Notes: generated from the sequence alone by a model not told the origin. Counted from the first letter of the stretch, positions 17,639 to 25,540 are shown. The stretch is DNA of 38,235 nucleotides from Acidovorax sp. MR-S7 (GCF_000400995.2 NZ_DF238936.1:1-38235), one strand, 5' to 3'. Translations and numbers: made by a program.

Positions 17639-18820
17639 ATGTTGTTGCTCGAAGCGGATGGAAAGCGGCTGCTGAGCGAGGCCGGCATCGCCGTGCCGCG
17701 CGGGGTGCGCGTCCGTGAATCGCAGGCGGTGCCCGCGCTGCCCGGCCAGGGGTCTTGGATCGCCAAGGCCCAGGTGCCCGTCGGCGGGCGCGGCAAGGCC
17801 GGCGGCGTCCGGCGCGTGGCGGATGGCGCCGGTCTGCCCGCCGTACTGGACGCGTTGTTCGGCCTGCGCATCAAGGGGTGCCGCGCCAGGGATGTATTGG
17901 TCGAGGAGGCGTGCGCCGGCGCGGAGCACTACCTGGCGCTCATGGTGGATGCGAGCGCGGGCGGCATCCGCCTGATCCACAGCCCGCAGGGCGGCGTGGA
18001 CATCGAGGCCCACGCGGCGACGGGCCAGGGCTTCAACGAACTCCTGCCGCTGGACGAGGCGGCCCTGCGCGGCGCCGTGCGGCGCATGAGCGCGCAGGCC
18101 GCTCCCGCGCTGCGCGCCGGACTGCAGGAGGTGGGGGAGCGCCTGGTGGCGATGTTCCTCGCCCACCGCCTCATGCTGGCCGAGATCAACCCGCTGTTCG
18201 CGCAGGAGGACGGCCGCTTCGTCGCGGGCGACGCGAAGGTGGTGGTCGACATGAATGCCGTGGATGCGGCTTCTCCGGTGCGGGCGATCCTGGCCGAGCA
18301 GCGGGACCTGTACCCCGATGCCTGGCGCAAGCTCTCCGAGGATTTCGACTTCGTCGAAATCGACCCGGCCGGCCGCGTGGGACTGGTCACCACGGGCGCG
18401 GGCCTGTCCATGATGCTCATCGACGAGCTGGTGGGCCAGGGCATCGCGCCGTTCAACTTCTGCGACATGCGCACCGGCCAGATGCGCGGCAGCCCCGAAC
18501 GCCTGCTGCGGATCTTCGACTGGCTGGCCGCGGCGCCGGACGTGCAGGTGGTGCTGGTCAACATCTTCGCCGGCATCACGGACCTGTCGGAGTTCACGCA
18601 GCTGCTGGTGGATGCGCTGCAGGCCCGGCCGGAATGCCGCTGGCCGATCGTGGCGCGCCTGGTGGGCAACGGGGAGGAGCAGGCCAGGGCGATCATCGCG
18701 CGCCACCCGGAGCTGCCCATCGTCTTCGAGCCCGACCTGCAGCAAGCCATCGCACGGGTGGGCCGCCTGCTGGGCAAGGCCTCGTGCACCCAGGAACAGG
18801 GAGCACTCCATGCTGTTTGA
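17639..18820 (+). CDS. SucC-like beta subunit of an ADP/GDP-forming acyl-CoA ligase
   Basis: This 393-residue protein has an N-terminal ATP-grasp fold (KAQVPVGGRGKAGGVR at 43-58, family nucleotide-binding loop; LAEINPLFAQEDG with the metal-binding Glu/Asn) and a C-terminal CoA-ligase domain (TTGAGLSMMLIDELVGQG, VVLVNIFAGITD). It is a homologue of succinyl-CoA synthetase beta, with divergence in the C-terminal domain: the DVGGGA loop of SucC is DMRTGQ here. It probably activates a carboxylic acid other than succinate (inference); malate-CoA ligase and the SucCD that activates 3-sulfinopropionate show that this family is versatile. AAGGGA precedes ATG 17639. Its 3' end overlaps the alpha-subunit gene by 11 bp. 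Confidence 0.87.
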   Translation: MLLLEADGKRLLSEAGIAVPRGVRVRESQAVPALPGQGSWIAKAQVPVGGRGKAGGVRRVADGAGLPAVLDALFGLRIKGCRARDVLVEEACAGAEHYLALMVDASAGGIRLIHSPQGGVDIEAHAATGQGFNELLPLDEAALRGAVRRMSAQAAPALRAGLQEVGERLVAMFLAHRLMLAEINPLFAQEDGRFVAGDAKVVVDMNAVDAASPVRAILAEQRDLYPDAWRKLSEDFDFVEIDPAGRVGLVTTGAGLSMMLIDELVGQGIAPFNFCDMRTGQMRGSPERLLRIFDWLAAAPDVQVVLVNIFAGITDLSEFTQLLVDALQARPECRWPIVARLVGNGEEQARAIIARHPELPIVFEPDLQQAIARVGRLLGKASCTQEQGALHAV

Positions 18821-19694
18821 ACTGGACCGCGCCACGCCCGTGCTGGTGCAGGGCATCACCGGGCGCATGGGGCAGAAGCACGCGGCGCTGATGCAGCGCT
18901 ACGGCACCCGCATCGCCGGGGGCACCGGGCGCGTGCGCGCCGGTGAGCCCCAGGCGTTTCCCGTCTTCGGGGACTGCGCCGAGGCCGCGCGCGCCACCGG
19001 CGCGCGGGTCAGCATCGCCCTGGTGCCGCCGCAGTCCACCTTGCAGGCCGTGGCGGAAGCCGTCCATGCCGGCATGAAGGTGGTGGTGACGGTGGCGGAA
19101 GGCATCGAGGTGCATGACGCGCTGCGCATCCGCGCGCTCACCCGCGAGGCCGGCGTGGAATGGGTCGGCGCCTCCACGCCGGGGCTGTGCATCCCAGGGC
19201 AGGCGAAGCTGGGCTTTTTGCCCGACATCTCGCTGGCGCCCGGTGCGGTGGGCGTGATGTCCAAGAGCGGGACGCTGTCGTACGAAGTCGGCCGGCGCAT
19301 GGTGCAGCGCGGGCTGGGCCAGAGCGTCTGGATCGGCGTGGGCGGCGACCCGGTCAAGGGCCTGCGGTTCGCGGACCTCGCGGAAGGCTTCGCGCGCCAT
19401 GCGCCGACGCAGGCCCTGCTGCTGGTGGGCGAGATCGGCGGGGACGAGGAAGAGGAATTCGCCGAGGCCTGGGCCGCGCTGCGCTGCCCCAAGCCCGTGT
19501 TCGCCCTGGTCGCCGGCGCGCAGGCCAAGGAAGGCGTGACGATGGGCCATGCGGGCGCGCTGGTGCTGGGCGAGCGGGGAACGCTGGCCTCCAAGCAACG
19601 GGCCCTGCGCGCCGCGGGCGCCCAGGTCTTCGACACCATCGAGGCGCTGGTGGAGGCCCTACCGGCCGCGCCAGGCCCCGATTCTCACCACTGA
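18810..19694 (+). CDS. SucD-like alpha subunit of an ADP/GDP-forming acyl-CoA ligase
   Basis: This 294-residue protein aligns with E. coli SucD throughout: the CoA-binding Rossmann motif GITGRMGQKH, VTVAEGI, VMSKSGTLSYE, the GQSVWIGVGGDP loop and the phosphohistidine motif TMGHAGALV. The GPNCPG loop next to the active site in SucD is GASTPG here, a change consistent with a different acyl substrate (inference). It forms a heteromer with the preceding SucC-like protein. ATG 18810 has AGGGAG upstream and lies inside the end of the beta-subunit gene. The context (dedicated catabolic cluster, LysR control) argues against its being the TCA-cycle enzyme. Confidence 0.9.
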   Translation: MLFELDRATPVLVQGITGRMGQKHAALMQRYGTRIAGGTGRVRAGEPQAFPVFGDCAEAARATGARVSIALVPPQSTLQAVAEAVHAGMKVVVTVAEGIEVHDALRIRALTREAGVEWVGASTPGLCIPGQAKLGFLPDISLAPGAVGVMSKSGTLSYEVGRRMVQRGLGQSVWIGVGGDPVKGLRFADLAEGFARHAPTQALLLVGEIGGDEEEEFAEAWAALRCPKPVFALVAGAQAKEGVTMGHAGALVLGERGTLASKQRALRAAGAQVFDTIEALVEALPAAPGPDSHH

Positions 19695-19712
19695 ATCACA
19701 AGAAGGACTCCC

Positions 19713-21506
19713 ATGACCCATTCCCTGCGAGGCGCGGAAATCATCGTCGACCACCTGATCGCCGAGAAAGTCCCTTACCTCTTCGGCCTGTGCGGCCACG
19801 GCATCGTGGGCCTGATGGACGCGGCGCTGGACCGGCGCGACCGCATTCGGACGGTGTCGGTGCACAACGAGCAGATCGCCGGGTTCGCGGCGGACGCCTA
19901 CTACCGGGTGGCACGCCAGCCCGCCGCCACGTTCACGTCCTGCGGCCCGGGCTCGATCAACATCCAGATGGCCATCGCCAACGCGATGTTCGATTCCTCC
20001 GCGCTGCTCGCCATCACGGGCAACGTGCCCACCCAGCAGTTCAACAAGGGGCCGTTCCAGGAACTGGGGCACCACCACCAGGCGGACTTCGTCACCGCCA
20101 TGCGCCCCTATGTGAAGCGCAGCTTCCAGGCGCCGCGCGCGGACATGCTGCCCGGCCTCATGCGCCAGGCCTGCACCGCCATGGTGGCGGGCCGGCCGGG
20201 GCCGGTGCACCTGGACGTTCCCTTCAACGTGTTCGAGGAGCGCGTGGAGGCAGGCATCGAGTCCCCCGAGGTGTGGCGTAAGGGCGTGGACTGGCGCAGC
20301 GCGGCGCCGGCGCAGGCCGTGGAGCGGGCGCTGGCGATGCTGCTGGAGGCCGAGCGCCCGCTGATCCTGGCCGGCCACGGCTGCCTGGTGGGAGACGCCG
20401 CCCAGGCGCTGGCACGCGCCAGCCGGGTGCTCGGCATTCCCGTGGCCACCACGCCGCAGGGCAAGGGCGTGCTGGACGACCAGGACCCGCTGTACCTCGG
20501 GCCCACGGGGCGCGACGGCGGCTATCCCGGCAACCGCGCCACCCGCGGCTGCGACGTGCTGCTGGCCCTGGGCACTCGGTTCGGGGACCGGGGCACGAGC
20601 AGCTGGGCCGACGGCGTCACGCACAGCGCGGGCACCCGCATCATCCACGTGGACGTCGACCCGTCCGCGCTGGCGCGCAACTACGCCACCGAACTGGGCG
20701 TGCTGGCCGATGCCGGCACCTTCCTGGACCAGCTGGCCCGGGAAGCCCAGCGCCACGCGGACCTGCGCCCGCAGCGGCGCGCCGGATGGGTCGCCGCGAC
20801 CGCGCACTGGCGCGCGCTGTGGCGGGACGCCCTGGCCCCCGGCCAGCGCAGCGACGAGGCGCCGCTGCACCCGGGCCGCGTGGTGGCGGACATCGCCGCG
20901 GTGACGCCGCGCCAGGCGGTCGTGCTGTCCGACATCGGCCAGCACCACAGCTGGATGGTGCAGCAGTGGCCCGTGCGCGAAGGCGGGCTGTTCCTGCAGT
21001 CGGGCGGCTCGGCCACGATGGGCTTCGGGGTCGGCGGCGCCATCGGGGCCCAGCTGGCCGCGCAGGACAGGCCCGTCGTGGCGGTGGTGGGGGATGGGGG
21101 CATGCTCATGCACGCCAGCGCCGTGGCCACCGCCGTCGAATACCGCCTGCCCATCGTCTGGGTGGTGTGGAACAACAGCGGCTACGTCTCCATCCGCGAC
21201 CTGCAGAAGGGCTTCTACGGGCAGGACCGCGAATTCGCCACGCGCTTTCGCGACAACGGCGTGGACGGCGCGCTGCACAGCACCGACTACGCGCTGCTGG
21301 CCCAGGCCATGGGCGCGCAAGGCCTGCGCGTGGAGCGTGCCGCCGACCTCGGCGGACAGCTGGAGCGCGCCATCCGGTCGAACCGGCCCACGGTGCTGGA
21401 CGTGCGCGTCGCCGCCGACGCGCCGCGGCTCACGGCGGGCGCCTGGGACATGCCGCCCATCGCGGGGCCGCGCCCGAGCTTCGACCCCGATCCGCTGCCT
21501 CAGTGA
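19713..21506 (+). CDS. Thiamine-diphosphate-dependent enzyme of the acetolactate synthase/decarboxylase family
   Basis: This 597-residue protein has the three-domain POX/ILVB fold. The N-terminal pyrimidine-binding domain carries the activating Glu53 in VHNEQIAGFAADAY, a central domain (~200-340) has a degenerate nucleotide fold, and the C-terminal ThDP/Mg domain has GDGGMLM...NNSGY (about 460-491). It could be a 2-oxo acid decarboxylase, a carboligase or a C-C lyase. It lacks obvious signatures of sulfoacetaldehyde acetyltransferase or oxalyl-CoA decarboxylase, and I do not recognise the subfamily. In this cluster the simplest role is to make the aldehyde oxidised by the aldehyde dehydrogenase (inference). 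AAGGA precedes ATG 19713. A GPFQELGHHHQAD segment near residue 109 may help place it. Confidence 0.85.
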   Translation: MTHSLRGAEIIVDHLIAEKVPYLFGLCGHGIVGLMDAALDRRDRIRTVSVHNEQIAGFAADAYYRVARQPAATFTSCGPGSINIQMAIANAMFDSSALLAITGNVPTQQFNKGPFQELGHHHQADFVTAMRPYVKRSFQAPRADMLPGLMRQACTAMVAGRPGPVHLDVPFNVFEERVEAGIESPEVWRKGVDWRSAAPAQAVERALAMLLEAERPLILAGHGCLVGDAAQALARASRVLGIPVATTPQGKGVLDDQDPLYLGPTGRDGGYPGNRATRGCDVLLALGTRFGDRGTSSWADGVTHSAGTRIIHVDVDPSALARNYATELGVLADAGTFLDQLAREAQRHADLRPQRRAGWVAATAHWRALWRDALAPGQRSDEAPLHPGRVVADIAAVTPRQAVVLSDIGQHHSWMVQQWPVREGGLFLQSGGSATMGFGVGGAIGAQLAAQDRPVVAVVGDGGMLMHASAVATAVEYRLPIVWVVWNNSGYVSIRDLQKGFYGQDREFATRFRDNGVDGALHSTDYALLAQAMGAQGLRVERAADLGGQLERAIRSNRPTVLDVRVAADAPRLTAGAWDMPPIAGPRPSFDPDPLPQ

Positions 21507-21546
21507 ATCGACGTTTCTTCGCTACACAACAACCATGGAGACAAGC

Positions 21547-22530
21547 ATGAGCACATTCAACAGAAGACAGTTCATCGGTTGCGGCATCGCGATGGCGGGG
21601 GGCGTGCCCGCCCTGTCGCTCGCCCAGGGCAGCTACCCTTCGCGCGCCGTCACCATCGTCGTGCCGCTGAGCGCGGGCGGCGTGACCGACGTGGTGGCGC
21701 GCTACGTGGCCCAGAAGCTCTCGGAGGCGTGGAAGGCGCCCGTGGTGGTGGAGAACAAGCTGGGCGCGGGCGGCGGCGTCGGCGCGGAATACGTGGCCAA
21801 AGCGGCGCCCGACGGATACACCCTCATCATGGGAACGGTGAGCTCGCACGCCATCAACGCCTCGGTCTACCCGAACCTGCGCTACGACAACCTGCGCGAC
21901 TTCGAGCCCATCTCGCTGGTGGCTGCGGGGCCGAACATGCTGGTGGTGCACCCCAGCGTGCCGGTGAAGACCGTGGCAGAGCTGGTGCAGTACCTCAAGA
22001 GCCACCCCGACAAGCTGAGCTACGGCTCCACGGGCGTTGGCACGTCGACCCACGTGCTGGCGGAGCTGTTCAAGATGACCACGGGCACGTCCATGCTCCA
22101 CGTGCCCTACAAGGGCAGCAGCCAGATGATGGCCGACCTGATCGCCGGGCAGGTGCAGCTCGCTTTCGACAACATGCCCACGGCGCTGGCACAGGCCCGC
22201 GCCGGGAAGGTCCGCGCGCTGGGCATCAGCTCTGCGGAGCGCTGGCCGGACACGCCGGACATCCCGACCATCGCCGAAACCCTGCCGGGCTTCGTCGCCA
22301 CCTCGTGGCAGGGCCTCTTCGCGCCCAGGGGCACGCCGGGCGACGTGCTCCGGCAGCTGTCCGCCCAGGTCCAGCGCATCCTGCAGGAGCCCGACACGGT
22401 GCGGCGGTTCCAGGAGCTGGGCACCCGCGCCTCCGGCATGCCCATGGAGCAGTTCCGCCAGTTCGTGCGCGACGAGACCGAGCGCTGGGCGGCCGTGGTC
22501 AAGAAGGCCGGCGCGCGCACGGAAGGATGA
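21547..22530 (+). CDS. Bug family (tripartite tricarboxylate transporter) periplasmic solute receptor
   Basis: This 327-residue exported protein has a twin-arginine-like signal (NRRQFIGCGIAMAGG) ending near ALSLAQ, then the Bug/TctC fold: YPSRAVTIVVPLSAGG, VVENKLGAGGGVGAEYVAKAAPDG (quoted in part), YGSTGVGTSTH and MLHVPYKGSSQMMADLIAGQ. Bug proteins bind carboxylates or other small ligands in the periplasm. No TctA/TctB membrane subunits are nearby, as is common for the many orphan Bug genes of Burkholderiales. ATG 21547 has GGAGA 5 nt upstream; ATG 21535 would add four residues. Its stop overlaps the next start (ATGA). Ligand likely the cluster substrate or an intermediate. Confidence 0.92.
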   Translation: MSTFNRRQFIGCGIAMAGGVPALSLAQGSYPSRAVTIVVPLSAGGVTDVVARYVAQKLSEAWKAPVVVENKLGAGGGVGAEYVAKAAPDGYTLIMGTVSSHAINASVYPNLRYDNLRDFEPISLVAAGPNMLVVHPSVPVKTVAELVQYLKSHPDKLSYGSTGVGTSTHVLAELFKMTTGTSMLHVPYKGSSQMMADLIAGQVQLAFDNMPTALAQARAGKVRALGISSAERWPDTPDIPTIAETLPGFVATSWQGLFAPRGTPGDVLRQLSAQVQRILQEPDTVRRFQELGTRASGMPMEQFRQFVRDETERWAAVVKKAGARTEG

Positions 22531-23564
22531 AAGCCCTCGTGATCGGCGGCTCCGGGCTGGTGGGTGGGCACCTGGTCCGGGCGCTCGCGGCCGCGGGGTG
22601 GGAGACCACCGCGACCCAGCGCACGCCGCCCCGGGCCCCGCCCGCGACCCACCGCGCCATCGCCCTGGACCTGCTCGACCCGGCATCCGTGCAGGCCCTG
22701 CCGGGCCAGGTGGCGGGCGTGTTCTTCCTGGCCAGGACCTTGCAGAAGGGCTACCGGATCGAGCGGGAGTCGAACGTCCGCGTGCTGGAGGCGGTGCTCG
22801 ACGTGCTGCAGGACCTGCCCTCGCTGCGGCACGTGCAGCTCGTGCACGGCCTGAAATGGTACGGATCGACGGCCGGGCCCTTTCCGGTGCCGGCGCGCGA
22901 GAGCGACCCGGTCCCCGGCGCCGCGCATTTCTACTACGACCAGCATGCGCTCGTGCGCGAGCGCGCCCGGGGGCGGCCCTGGCATTGGTCGACGCTGCGG
23001 CCGCACTGCGTGAGCGGGGTGGCCACGCACAGCCCCAGCAACGTCATGCTGGGCATGGCGGTCTATGCCCAGCTCATGAAGGAGCAGGGCCTGCCGCTGG
23101 CCTTTCCCGGCTCGCAGGCGGCCTTCGACGCGCGGCTGACCTACACCTCGGCCGACTTGCTCGCCCGCGCCATGCTGTGGGCCGCCACCGATCCGGCGGC
23201 GCGCGACGAGGACTTCAACGTCGCCAACGGCGACGTGTTCTCGTGGAGCCAGGTGTGGCCGGCGGTTGCCGCGGCCTTCGGCATGGAGGCCGCTCCGCCC
23301 CGGCCGCAGGCGCTGCGCGACACCATGCCGCCCCTGGCCGGCCTCTGGAGCAGGGTCGTCCAGCGCGATGCGCTGGTGCCCAATGCCTTGCCGGCGCTGG
23401 TGGACTGGAACTTCATGGACGCCACGCTGGCGCTGGCGTGGGAGCAGACCATGTCGCTCGAAAAACTGCGCCGCCACGGCTTCGGCGAGACGGTGGACAC
23501 GCCGGCCATGATCCTGGAGATCATCCAGGCCTACCGGCGCCTGCGTATCCTTCCCGCCCCATGA
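22527..23564 (+). CDS. PRISE-type SDR: progesterone 5-beta-reductase/iridoid synthase-like enone reductase
   Basis: This 345-residue atypical short-chain dehydrogenase starts with the NADP-binding motif VIGGSGLVGGHLVRAL. Instead of the usual YxxxK it shows the PRISE arrangement: LVHGLKWYG with Lys110 (TGxKHY in plants), FYYDQ (135-139) with the catalytic Tyr, and FNVANGDVFSWSQVWPAVAAAFG (quoted in part), nearly identical to plant FNVSNGDVFKW motifs. PRISE enzymes reduce activated C=C bonds of enones and enals with NADPH. The physiological role of bacterial members is poorly known. Here it sits in a catabolic operon, starting in the ATGA overlap with the Bug gene and ending in an ATGA overlap with the next gene. 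It could reduce an unsaturated carbonyl intermediate (inference). Confidence 0.85.
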   Translation: MKALVIGGSGLVGGHLVRALAAAGWETTATQRTPPRAPPATHRAIALDLLDPASVQALPGQVAGVFFLARTLQKGYRIERESNVRVLEAVLDVLQDLPSLRHVQLVHGLKWYGSTAGPFPVPARESDPVPGAAHFYYDQHALVRERARGRPWHWSTLRPHCVSGVATHSPSNVMLGMAVYAQLMKEQGLPLAFPGSQAAFDARLTYTSADLLARAMLWAATDPAARDEDFNVANGDVFSWSQVWPAVAAAFGMEAAPPRPQALRDTMPPLAGLWSRVVQRDALVPNALPALVDWNFMDATLALAWEQTMSLEKLRRHGFGETVDTPAMILEIIQAYRRLRILPAP

Positions 23565-24382
23565 ACCGCATCGCTTTTTCCACCGCCGCGCTGGGCGGGA
23601 CCTTCGGCGCCAAGGTGCAGGCCATGCGCCGGGCGGGTTTCCAGGCCACAGAGCTGTGGGCGCGCGATCTGTTCGAGCACTTCGAAGGCCCCGAGATCGC
23701 CCTGCGCATGCTGCAGGACGAAGGCATGGCGGTCGCCGCGCTGCAGGCCATCCGCCATTTCGAGGGCTGCCCGCCCGGCGAAAGGGCGTGGAAGCTGGAC
23801 ATCGCGCGCCGCATGATGGACCTGGCGAACCTCGCCGGCGCTCCGCTGGTCACGCTGGCCGCGAACTCGCAGGACTCGGCGCGGGGCGATGCGTCCTGCC
23901 TCATCGACGACCTGGGCGAGCTGGCCCGGGAGGCCGCAGCGCGCGGGCTGCGCATCGCCTACGAGCCCATCGCCTGGGCGCCCCATGTGAACCACTGGCG
24001 GCGCGCGCTGGAGCTGGTGGAGGCGGTGGACAGCCTCGCGCTCGGGCTGCAGCTGGACGTGTTCCACGCCTTCGTGCGTGGCGACACCCGTGTCGCGGTC
24101 GGCGAGATCGCGCCGCAGCGCCTGTTCCTCGTGGAGGTGTGCGACCTGGTTCCGCTGCGCATGCCGGCCATCGAGGTCAGCCGCAGCTACCGCCTGCTGC
24201 CCGGCGAGGGCGCGATGCCGCTGGAGGCGTTCTTCGCCGACCTGCGGTGCGCGGGCTACGCGGGCGACGTGGTGGTCGAGATATTCAACGCCGCCTGCCT
24301 GGCGCAGCCTGCCGAGGCCGTCGCGCGCAGGGCCTGGGACAGCATGCGGCCGTGGTTCGACGACAAAGGAAATTCAAGATGA
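23561..24382 (+). CDS. Sugar-phosphate isomerase-like TIM barrel resembling 3-dehydroshikimate dehydratase (QuiC1/AsbF type)
   Basis: This 273-residue AP-endonuclease-2-family TIM barrel closely follows the N-terminal domain of QuiC1/QsuB: RIAFSTAALGGTFGAKVQAM, HFEGCPPGERA, YEPIAWAPHVNHW, LDVFHAFVRGD, RSYRLLPGEG and VVEIFN. Predicted metal ligands are Glu135, Asp166, position 192 and Glu240; as I recall, QuiC1 has Gln at the third position and this protein has Glu192 (LVEVCD). QuiC1 turns 3-dehydroshikimate into protocatechuate. This copy lacks the C-terminal hydroxyphenylpyruvate-dioxygenase-like domain of QuiC1. The substrate may be dehydroshikimate or another cyclic hydroxy-ketone. It overlaps both neighbours by 4 bp. 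Confidence 0.82.
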   Translation: MNRIAFSTAALGGTFGAKVQAMRRAGFQATELWARDLFEHFEGPEIALRMLQDEGMAVAALQAIRHFEGCPPGERAWKLDIARRMMDLANLAGAPLVTLAANSQDSARGDASCLIDDLGELAREAAARGLRIAYEPIAWAPHVNHWRRALELVEAVDSLALGLQLDVFHAFVRGDTRVAVGEIAPQRLFLVEVCDLVPLRMPAIEVSRSYRLLPGEGAMPLEAFFADLRCAGYAGDVVVEIFNAACLAQPAEAVARRAWDSMRPWFDDKGNSR

Positions 24383-24831
24383 CCCAAGATTTCGATCCCG
24401 CCGGCGCGGCGAGCCGCCGCGCCGTCCTGGGCGATGCGCACGTGGACAAGCTGCAGGGGCAGGGCAGTCCCATGGACCGTGCATGGAACATGTACGTCAC
24501 CAACGTGAGCTGGGCCGGCACCTGGGCCCGCCAGGTCATCGACCGCCCGACGCTGAGCCTGGTCACGCTGGGCATGCTGGCGGGGGCGGGGCAGATGGAG
24601 GAATTCGAGCGCCACGTGCGCAATGCGCTGCTGCGCACGGGCGTATCCCAGCTCCATCTGCGGGAGGTGCTGCTGCACATCGGCCACTACTGCGGCATCC
24701 CCACGGGCGCGGCCTGCTTCGCCATCGTGCGCAAGGTGATGCGCGAGGAGAGCATCGCGCCCGACGCGGCGCTGCTGGAAGACGTGGGCAGCGTCTACCG
24801 CACCGCAGGGGCGGCCGCATCGTCCTTCTGA
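24379..24831 (+). CDS. Carboxymuconolactone decarboxylase family protein, PcaC-like
   Basis: This 150-residue protein has the PcaC-type N terminus (SRRAVLGDAHVD, 12-23), NVSWAGTWARQ, LVTLGMLAGAGQMEEFERHV (60-80) and the CMD core GVSQLHLREVLLHIGHYCGIPTGAACF (quoted in part). PcaC decarboxylates 4-carboxymuconolactone in the protocatechuate branch of the beta-ketoadipate pathway. The similarity is to PcaC rather than AhpD, since no CxxC peroxidase motif is present. No other pca gene is nearby, so it may act on a related lactone or be a lyase-like paralogue. It is the last gene of the cluster, overlapping the preceding stop (ATGA). Confidence 0.85.
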   Translation: MTQDFDPAGAASRRAVLGDAHVDKLQGQGSPMDRAWNMYVTNVSWAGTWARQVIDRPTLSLVTLGMLAGAGQMEEFERHVRNALLRTGVSQLHLREVLLHIGHYCGIPTGAACFAIVRKVMREESIAPDAALLEDVGSVYRTAGAAASSF

Positions 24832-24894
24832 AGGCTGGAAGGCATGGGGCCGGCGCAGCCATGGCACCATGCGGCTTTTGACAGGAGCGATTCC

Positions 24895-25473
24895 ATGAAA
24901 TTCTGGCTGGCAAGCGCGCTGGGCGTGCTGGTTCTGGCCGGGTGCGCCAGCAAGCAGACGCTGGTGCCCCAGGTGACGCAGGGCGTGGCCGCGGACGGCG
25001 CCAAGACCGTGACGGTGGCGCCCGAGAAGGTGGTCTGCGGCACGACCGCGGCATGCCCCGTGCTGGCGGCGTCGTGGACCAGCGCCAAGGCAGGGCAGGC
25101 GGTGCTCACCGTGGGCCTGCCCGGCCAGCAGGCGCAGGTGACGGGCGCGGACTTCCACTTCAGCGGCGTGGACACGGTGCGCCTGCGCCTGCCTTCGCGC
25201 GGCGAGGCGCCCGCGCTGGGCTATCCGGCCATGGCGTTCGACGTGCCGTTGCGCGTGGTGAGCCAGATCGCCTACACCCAGCGCAGCTGGGTGCGCGTGC
25301 ACCTGGCGGGCGGGCGCACCGTGGACGAGACCATCAACAGCGGCGACCAGCGCGGCAAGGCGGTGGAGTCGCTGAGCTATTTCCTCGCGGCGGTGGAGGC
25401 TTCGGGCGGTACGGGCGCCAATGCCCAGCGCAAGGGCGGGCTGTTCGAGGCGCTCGGCGGCGACAGCAAGTAG
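24895..25473 (+). CDS. Putative lipoprotein of unknown function
   Basis: This 192-residue protein starts MKFWLASALGVLVLAGC: a short lipoprotein signal with lipobox LAGC and lipidated Cys17. The mature part is mostly beta-rich, without a motif I recognise (WTSAKAGQAVLTVGL, YPAMAFDVPLRVV). ATG 24895 is set by the signal peptide and a CAGGAG Shine-Dalgarno sequence; the upstream in-frame ATG 24844 would bury the signal. It is probably outer-membrane anchored, as residue +2 is Ala rather than Asp (inference). It lies 63 bp after the catabolic cluster on the same strand, with no clear functional link to it, and convergent to the sensor kinase. Confidence 0.82.
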   Translation: MKFWLASALGVLVLAGCASKQTLVPQVTQGVAADGAKTVTVAPEKVVCGTTAACPVLAASWTSAKAGQAVLTVGLPGQQAQVTGADFHFSGVDTVRLRLPSRGEAPALGYPAMAFDVPLRVVSQIAYTQRSWVRVHLAGGRTVDETINSGDQRGKAVESLSYFLAAVEASGGTGANAQRKGGLFEALGGDSK

Positions 25474-25491
25474 CTGCGCGCTGTCCGCTAC

Positions 25492-25540
25492 CAAAACAGA
25501 AGCTGCTTGCGCTTTTCCCCAAAGGGTTTGAGCTTGCTAA
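25492..25540 (+). repeat. Dispersed intergenic hairpin repeat (copy F1, GGGTTTGAG variant)
   Basis: AAGCTGCTTGCGCTT, then CCCC..GGGTTTGAGCTTG, close to copy G at 35998. It lies between the convergent lipoprotein and sensor kinase genes, in plus orientation, and is followed at once by an inverted copy. Confidence 0.7.

Noticed and set aside
17639-19694. TCA-cycle succinyl-CoA synthetase (sucCD)
   Set aside because: Active-site loops differ (GASTPG, DMRTGQ) and the pair lies inside a LysR-led catabolic operon.
19713-21506. Sulfoacetaldehyde acetyltransferase (Xsc) or oxalyl-CoA decarboxylase
   Set aside because: N-terminal and cofactor-site contexts do not match what I recall of these enzymes, and no phosphotransacetylase or formyl-CoA transferase gene is nearby.
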